Assembly: GCF_030272615.1 (NCBI RefSeq)
Contig: NC_081411.1
Coordinates: forward strand, 187,901,949 to 187,965,948
Direction of reading: 5' to 3'
DNA: 64,000 nucleotides
Origin: Cryptomeria japonica
Lineage: Eukaryota; Streptophyta; Pinopsida; Cupressales; Cupressaceae
This document shows, one piece after another, positions 57,990-64,000 of the stretch. Positions within the stretch are counted from its first letter, which is position 1; each line of letters begins with the position of its first letter. The position numbers were made by a program, and so were the translations under genes. The notes beneath the pieces are model-generated. The model worked only from the letters and a program-made list of their open reading frames with translations. It searched no databases and was not told the origin of the DNA.

Positions 57990-59495
57990 TGATAGTTCTG
58001 ATACTTAATGTAAGTACATATCCAATAGCCAATAAGATGAGAGGGGGGGGGGTGAATCATACAAACTTAATCATCCATAAAAACATCAGATTCAACCTTG
58101 GTAACATATATATCAGTCATATAACCAAAATTGTCAAACATGCAAACTCAAAAACATATGAACAATATAAACCTCATAACACCAGATTTAACATGGAAAC
58201 CCAAATAGGGAAAAACCACTCTGGAATTTCAAACCCACTAAGAAATATACTCTTCTAGAGTATGCTCAGTTAAAAGCAAATCTTGTTAAAGATTACATAC
58301 ACATTGCTAGATGTGACCCGGTTAAGGGATTTCCCTCAGATCTGTTAGGATCTTCACCTTGTTAGAAGTGACCTTGTTAAAGGATTTCAAAAACTCAAAT
58401 AAGAATGTCACTTTGCTAGATGATTTACATATAAGACTGTTAAGTCCACTCGGTTAAGAGATTTTATGCTACTTCTCAAAATAACAATAATAAAAATATG
58501 TTTGCAACTTCACATCTAAAAATGCTAAAGTAGATTCCTATTTGTTCAATACAATTTAGACATAGAACTAATCTTGTCTATCTACTAGGCATCTATACTC
58601 TGTTATTCTAACAGGTCTTCAAGCTTCTGTGCTTGGTAATCACTATGTAGCATCCCTATGCATACACTTGCCCGCATGCATTGTTTATCAACAGTTTCCT
58701 ATTTATAAACAATCTTCTAACCACTTAATCTCCTTGATCACATTTCCCATTATCAATTATAGCCATCATATCTTCAATCTTGTCTAGGTTCAATGTATCC
58801 TTTGATCTGAAAACATTTTACCCCACCTTGGAACTTGTGTTAGGGTATTGCGGTTCAATCTAAGCTATAGATCTTCCTGCCGATCTTTCTTTACCATAGA
58901 TTCTTTAACAATTTTCATACACGACTTACCAATCATTTAATTCGCTCCAGGTCATCAGCTTCCTTCATTAAATATCACATGTAAACATTTAATGCATTCT
59001 GTTATAACTTAGTTGTAACTTGGTAAATACTAAACTTCACTCGGTAGACATTCTGCCTTCATTAACCGATAGCGATAACCTTAGGGTTTACCGGCTAGGT
59101 TCTTTGCTCGGTAACATAGTATAGTATTAACCTTTCAAACAATAGCATATGTAGGATATCAAAACAATCTAAACATCATGATCTCATCATTGTCTAACTC
59201 GGTAATAGTTGTCCATTGAATAACTCATCCCCTTATTCATCATATTCTTTCTATGTCTTTTACCGACATCTTTATACTCATCAAATCATACTTCTTAAGA
59301 TATGGCAACATCATACTGAATTAAAAAAACAATTTCTTGACATCAATGACAAAGTAATAATATTAAGACAGTAATCATCCTTAATCAGTTATATCCATGG
59401 TCATCAACAACCTTCTCAATATCCTTATTGAAATGCCAACAATCTCTCATTACATTGGAATGCCAACCTTCTTCTTGTCTATTATAATCCCAATA
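57990..59495 (-). repeat. Element J 5' LTR (right copy)
   Basis: 1506 bp. It begins TGATAGTTCTGATAC, has a run of nine Gs near 58033 and ends CCCAATA. Confidence 0.88.
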
Positions 59496-60285
59496 GTTAC
59501 TGGGATGTTTCAGGAGGATTTATAGATTTTTTATTTTTATTTTGGTCTTAAGCTGATATGGCATATCATTGTAATATGGAATTATATAATTATCTTATTG
59601 TAATATCTTTTAGGTGGCTGACCTAATTGGCTTAGGTCTTAGGGTTGGTATACATGAATGTAAGATCTCATTGTAGATTGTATGGTGGTGTGGAAATAAA
59701 AGGTGTATCATGGTCATGAATTGTAAGATCATATGCAAAGGATCAGGTCGATCATAGGTGGTTGAATTGGGATTAAGGAAGAGCTCAAAGGTCTCTGGTA
59801 TTGAGGTTAACCAGGACTGTAATTAGGCATGGTAGATGCTATCTCTGGTAGTTCACTTTATTGGGTTGTTGTCCATTTATCTTGAGGTGGTTTTAACCTT
59901 TGTAGTCAGTGAGACTCTTTTGTAATGAGAATTGCGCTCTAGTCAGTGTGCCTTCCTGCATATGCAGGCCCCTCATTGTATCACATACTTTCTGTAGAAG
60001 AATCATCTAACTATGGATAGGCTTCCCACCATGGTTTTTCCCTTTTGGAGTTTTGCATGTATAAATCATGGTGTTATGTGGTATTGTTGCTTTACATTGA
60101 TTATCTATTTAATGGTTGAGTTACATTATTTACCAATATCTGTGTCTACTGGCATCTATTTCTGCTTTACCAGTATTTGAATGTTTGTGTGCTCCAATTT
60201 AAGGTTGTATTGTGGATTAAATGTTATAACTATTAACAATTGATTCACCCCCCTCTAATTGTTCACCGGTTATCCTACTAAATTG

Positions 60286-60320
60286 GAGGATTTATTTAGG
60301 TGAATTAATTAATTATAAAG
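60286..60320 (+). other. Short AT-rich spacer between I and K
   Basis: This remnant of the pre-insertion locus lies between the AATTG after I and the first base of the K LTR. Confidence 0.6.
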
Positions 60321-61122
60321 TGTTAGGGGTCCCACAGATACTGAGAGGGGGGGATGAATCAATATCTAACCGGTAATAAGAATTTCTTAGATTAAAACAT
60401 GCAAAACATAAAATAATAGTGTATTGGTATGCAAGAAATAATGCAATAAACAGAATCAAGAATATCCACATGAAAAGTACACCATAACACAAGATGTTTA
60501 ATGAGGAAACCCGATGTGGGAAAAACCTTGGTGGGAATTATGACCCACAATATTCACTCACTGGCCAATAAGAGAATATTACTTACAATAGGGGCCTACA
60601 CATGCAGGAAGGCCAACTGCCTAGAGCTCACTGCTCAATGGGAAGTCACACTGACTTACAATAATGATTATACTAATCCAATGACTTGTACTGCTTTACA
60701 ATAGCATCTCCAATGCCAAATTCAGTACCGGTTCTTTCTCCTTTCTTTACATATACCCTTGACCTATAATTCACACATTAGGTCTGCCTAATAATTTTCT
60801 TTATGCCCTTACTTCACCTATATCAAATGTCTACAATGATCTCCTTTATATACAAGAGTAATTTTACAATTTTCCAAGTCGGCTTACAATAATAAACAAA
60901 ATATTACATAACAAAAATCCTGTCGGCCTCTGTGCTAGTATACATATTTTCTTTTGTGTCGGTGTCGGTGTAGAGTGATCTGTTGATACCGGTACACTGT
61001 CTTGCCTATGTAATGCTTTGCCGGTATAATGTCTTGCCGGTGCCATAGGATTGCAAGGTTGCCATCAATGACAAAACCTTCAATCACATACAATGTCTCA
61101 TTAGAGTGTCCATATGCCAACA
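60321..61122 (-). repeat. Element K 3' LTR
   Basis: The 802 bp segment runs from TGTTAGGGGTCC to ATGCCAACA. It holds the G-tract near 60344-60351, the block GAGGAAACCC..GGGAAAAACC near 60503, and several CCGGT motifs (near 60371, 60728, 60990, 61021 and 61036). The LTR call rests on termini, internal motifs and the adjoining polypurine tract; its partner is not in view. Confidence 0.8.
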
Positions 61123-61494
61123 ATCTCCCCCTTTGGCATTGATGGCAACACTCATGAGAAATTCCAAAATGTGTAGTCCAAAAAAAATGTTACCAAAAAT
61201 GTTTACCAAAAATATGAGAGCTCCCCCTGAGCATGTGATTCCTGTATTTTGAACTTTCTCATCCCACTACTCCCCCTTTGGCATCAATGACAAAGGTTGT
61301 CAAGATGTCAGTAGAGTTTGTAGTTTCATCTATCCATATCCTCAACCTTGTAGCTGGATAGTTATTATCTGAAAAAGATCTCCCAAAATTAAGTTTATAC
61401 TATCCATAAACTTTTTACTATCTTTTATTGTTGTTTCAGTCCTCTTTACTGTACCAGTGAGATGCTGCAAATGCTCTGCTGGTGTTTTGCTTCC
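61123..61494 (-). promoter_or_regulatory. Element K 3' untranslated region with repeated polypurine tracts
   Basis: No gene is seen. The complements of G-rich tracts lie at 61123-61134, near 61212 and near 61270; the last again carries GATGCCAAAG wording. Confidence 0.65.
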
Positions 61495-63999
61495 CTATGT
61501 TAGTGCCTCCGAAATTTCCTTCCGCAAAGATGCTAAATAGTCCAATCTTGGACTTAGTTTAGACCTCAGATGTTTTGCCTTGTTTATTATTCTTTCTTTT
61601 TCTCTTTCCAGTTTGAGCAATTCTCCCTCAAAATTTTCTATCTTATCTTCAAAAATTGATAACGAATCCGGTGAGTTGACAAAATTGTCTACAAGCTTAT
61701 TTATCTCATCCTGTGTCTTGCTTATTTTCTTGTCAATATCTATAGTCAAAAAATTTGTTTTACATGTATCTTTATATAGATTTTTGTATTCTTTCAACAA
61801 ACTACATAGTTCCGGTAGAAGTGTGTCAAAATTTTTGTTACACTTCTTTATTTCCTCATCAAAGAATTTATGTTTCTCTTTTTCTACCTTGTCCTTTACT
61901 GATTCTTCCTTTATTTTCTCAATGTTTTCAGAAATATATTTACACAATGTGTCCAATTGTCCTAAAGAATCTTTACTATCTATATTACAGTTTGGAGCTA
62001 TTGCCTTCAAAATTGGTTTTGAATCATCTATTGCTTTATAAGCTTATGAACTGCAGTCAGTTATTTTCTTTATAGAATCTAATAATACCTCAGTCACATT
62101 TGTTGACTTAAATGTTGATGATGACCCAAAAATCTAAGTACTGGTAGAAGTAACCATGCTTGTATTGACCTCTGGTAGGTCAGTTTGTGTCTGCATTTCT
62201 TTTAGCACTGGTTTTCCTACTTCACTACTTACCGGTGGCACTATTTCCTTATGAACCTATTCTGGAGCCTTTAGCTCTGTTGGTTTCTCTATATGTTGTG
62301 TTTTCTTTGTCTATGCCTCAGATTCTACCTTTTTCTCTATATCCTCTGCCGGTTTCTCTGTTTCCCCTGCTACCGGAGGCTCATTAGCCATATCTGACTT
62401 GTCAGTTGTATCTTTATCAATTATTATGTTGATCTTTTGGGTATCAACATTTATAGTATATAGAACTTCAGTATTAGTATTGCTATCCTCTGCATCCATA
62501 CTTTCTGCTGCCGATTGATCTTCAGTAGTTGTAATTTTCATAGGTGGGGGTAGGTTGTCTTTAACTTTTATGCTTGGTGGTCCACCAACTTTGCCTTTCC
62601 CCTTGTCCCTATCCTTCTGATATACTTTTATAGGCTTAGGTTTCCTGTATTCTTCTTGTTTTTCCTTGTCAACCAGGAATATATCCCAACCATCTTTTGT
62701 TTCCTCTATTACTTTAGTAACTCTTCCTGCCATCAGTGAAATGTGCCGGTGTGTAGTAGAGAATACTGACCGGTTTGCCTAAGCAATCAAATCATCAATT
62801 TCCTTAGGAGAGTTTACTGGATATACAACAAGTAGTTTCTCTATTTTTATTTTCTTATCTAATTCAATCACTGCTTGCCTTCTAGCTTCTAACCTTTTGT
62901 CCAAATCATCAGGAATTTCATTTGCTACTTCCATCAAAAATTTCTTGTACACGTCCATATGCAGTATCACACCTTCCTCAACTTGCTCTTTCTCATCAGC
63001 AAATAGAGTGTCATAAATTTTCTCTATGTTTTTCAGTTTTCTTTCCTCTGTGATTTCATTTAACAATATATCAAGAGGGGTCAAATCACTATTTATCCTT
63101 TTCTTTTTCTTTGGTGTCAGCTTTTTCTTGGGTGTGGCCTTTCTAACTGGAGATCTCACTGCTTGTTGCTTTTGCCTTGTCCTTCTAGGTGAAGGAGTGG
63201 TTGCCGATGAGGGATCTCTTTTTCTAACAACTCTTTTAAAAGTTGTTGGCATGTCACTTCCAAAGAAGTACCTACCGGTGATAGATGAGCTTCAGGTTGT
63301 GGAGCTACCAACTCATCTTCTATTATGTCAGTTTTCTTTAGTAGATCTCCCTTAATGGCCTTTGCTTGCCTAGATCCTTTCCTCACAAATGCCTCAACTT
63401 TCTTTACTCTTTTCTTTGATTGTATTTGGCTTTCTATGGTCTCAGCACTACCAAATACTTCTTCCTTAGGTTCATTTGGGGCTTCCAGAAGTGCTTTAGC
63501 ATAAGTTTCAACTATGTGATCATCTATCTCATAGCCCATTTCGGTTACCCAAATTGTCCTTGGGATGACCACTTCCATCCAGATTTCATCTTTCTTAATA
63601 ACAAAGCATATATCATCTTTGTATTTGTCTACTATTTTCTGGGATAACCTTATTCTTTGCTTCATTTTGGTCTTCAATGCTTGGAAAAAGTCATGAATAT
63701 TGTTCTCCTTGTTTTCACCCATGGTATTGAACAGTTCTGTCAATTGTGTTCCTACCAGTATGTCATATCCAAGTTCTTTATAACCTATACTAAGAACCTA
63801 TTTTGTTATGTGTAACATTAGACATACCAACAGATTTCCAAATCTAAAAGTTCCTTTCTTGTCCTTTTTGATTTTTCCAAGGTTGTCAATCAGTTCATCC
63901 TTTAACCATTCATAGATGTCAATTTTTGCATTGTCTGTTACCATATCATAAGCACTCTTAATGCATAAACTTGAAACTAAGTTAAGTCTGTTAGCATGA
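61495..63999 (-). pseudogene. Element K terminal ORF: unknown basic, coiled-coil-rich retroelement protein (partial, broken)
   Basis: On the minus strand a coding stretch enters from beyond 64000 and runs to TGA/TAG-type stops ending at 61495. One frame reads from the window edge to about 63260, with one stop near 63803. After a frameshift near 63255 a second frame continues to 61495. That frame has stops at 62779, 62311, near 62259, near 62135 and near 62045. Features in order: a hydrophobic stretch FRFGNLLVCLMLHI (near 63840), a charged middle, a strongly basic segment with KKKLTPKKKKR (near 63110), an acidic serine-rich region, and a C-terminal lysine/glutamate-rich coiled coil (61495-62010). 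There is no RT, RNase H or integrase motif. It lies where Sireviruses carry their optional third, envelope-like ORF, between pol and the 3' LTR. That placement is an inference, because pol is not visible. I do not recognise the protein itself. Confidence 0.55.
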
Positions 64000-64000
64000 G

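Larger units (their letters stand above)
52016..59495 (-). mobile_element. Element J: Sirevirus-like Ty1/copia nested in I's 3' LTR
   Basis: The LTRs are at 52016-53314 and 57990-59495. The TSD is imperfect: AGTAC at 52011-52015 and GTTAC at 59496-59500; the unoccupied site in the other LTR of I has GTTAC. The terminal TG/CA is decayed at both outer ends (TAATAG and CCAATA). The interior is read on the minus strand and is a close relative of C. Confidence 0.9.
45803..60280 (+). mobile_element. Element I: Sirevirus-like Ty1/copia, 3' LTR split by J
   Basis: AATTG is duplicated at 45798-45802 and 60281-60285. The LTRs begin TGTTGGCATTATGGATG. The 5' LTR ends CCTAACA and the 3' LTR ends CCTACTA. 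Order is LTR, tRNA-Met primer site, gag-pol, 3' region with repeated polypurine tracts, LTR. It is related to A/F/G at protein level but belongs to a separate LTR family. Confidence 0.93.
51514..60280 (+). repeat. Element I 3' LTR, split by element J
   Basis: LTR sequence lies at 51514-52010 and 59501-60280. Joined, it matches the 5' LTR along its length. The two pieces meet at the J insertion. Confidence 0.9.
60321..64000 (-). mobile_element. Element K: Sirevirus-like element cut by the window edge
   Basis: The left LTR at 60321-61122 is followed by a minus-strand polypurine tract and an unusual ORF. The other LTR, the primer site and any gag-pol lie beyond 64000, so the TSD cannot be checked. 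The tract GCCATCAATGCCAAAGGGGGAGAT (minus strand, adjoining the LTR) is shared with C, J, I and A/F/G. Confidence 0.75.

Noticed and set aside
61495-63999. K ORF as a host nuclear or cytoskeletal protein gene
   Set aside because: It lies between a retroelement polypurine tract and the window edge, has no introns or promoter, and is broken by several stops, so a retroelement origin is more likely.
1-64000. Endogenous pararetrovirus or other integrated virus
   Set aside because: Every RT region found sits in a copia order (integrase before RT) between LTRs with TSDs. No movement protein or caulimovirid coat motif was seen.

Overview
The window looks like intergenic heterochromatin from a plant with a large genome. 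I can support no host protein gene, tRNA or rRNA in it. Almost every base belongs to an LTR retrotransposon, and most are nested in one another. The retroelement lineages (Tork/Tnt1-type and Sirevirus-like Ty1/copia, plus a long-LTR element primed by tRNA-Arg) are plant lineages. The sequence is AT-rich and heavily decayed. A gymnosperm or another giant-genome plant is plausible, but I cannot name the species.

Layout, left to right. (1) 1-33585 is a head-to-tail array of one Sirevirus-like copia family on the + strand. Three internal domains (A, F, G) are separated by single shared LTRs: A - LTR 22879-23901 - F - LTR 28486-29430 - G - truncated LTR 32846-33585. Domain A is interrupted twice in its 3' untranslated region. 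B, a Tork-type copia (+, 3932-8948), has target-site duplication (TSD) AAAGG. C, a Sirevirus-like copia (-, 8997-22708), has TSD GTTAC. C is itself split in its 5' LTR by D, a Tork-type copia (-, 16410-22426, TSD ATAAT). (2) 33586-34018 is unassigned and holds a 33-34 bp minisatellite. (3) 34019-45241 is H, a complete non-autonomous element with two 4.2 kb LTRs, a tRNA-Arg primer site, TSD AACCC and no gag-pol. Its interior holds one unrecognised acidic ORF with a perfect 392 bp duplication. (4) 45247-45797 is AT-rich spacer. (5) 45803-60280 is I, a Sirevirus-like copia (+, TSD AATTG) whose 3' LTR is split by J (-, 52016-59495), a close relative of C. (6) 60321-64000 is K, a minus-strand element cut by the window edge. 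Its visible interior is a lysine/glutamate-rich, coiled-coil ORF instead of recognisable pol.

The polyproteins follow the Ty1/copia order gag (CCHC knuckle) - protease - integrase - reverse transcriptase - RNase H. All carry stops or frame breaks. D is the best preserved: one continuous frame with three stops. Insertion order can be read from the nesting: D after C after A, B after A, J after I. The window also contains its own paralogous empty sites for B, C, D and J, which makes these boundaries unusually secure.
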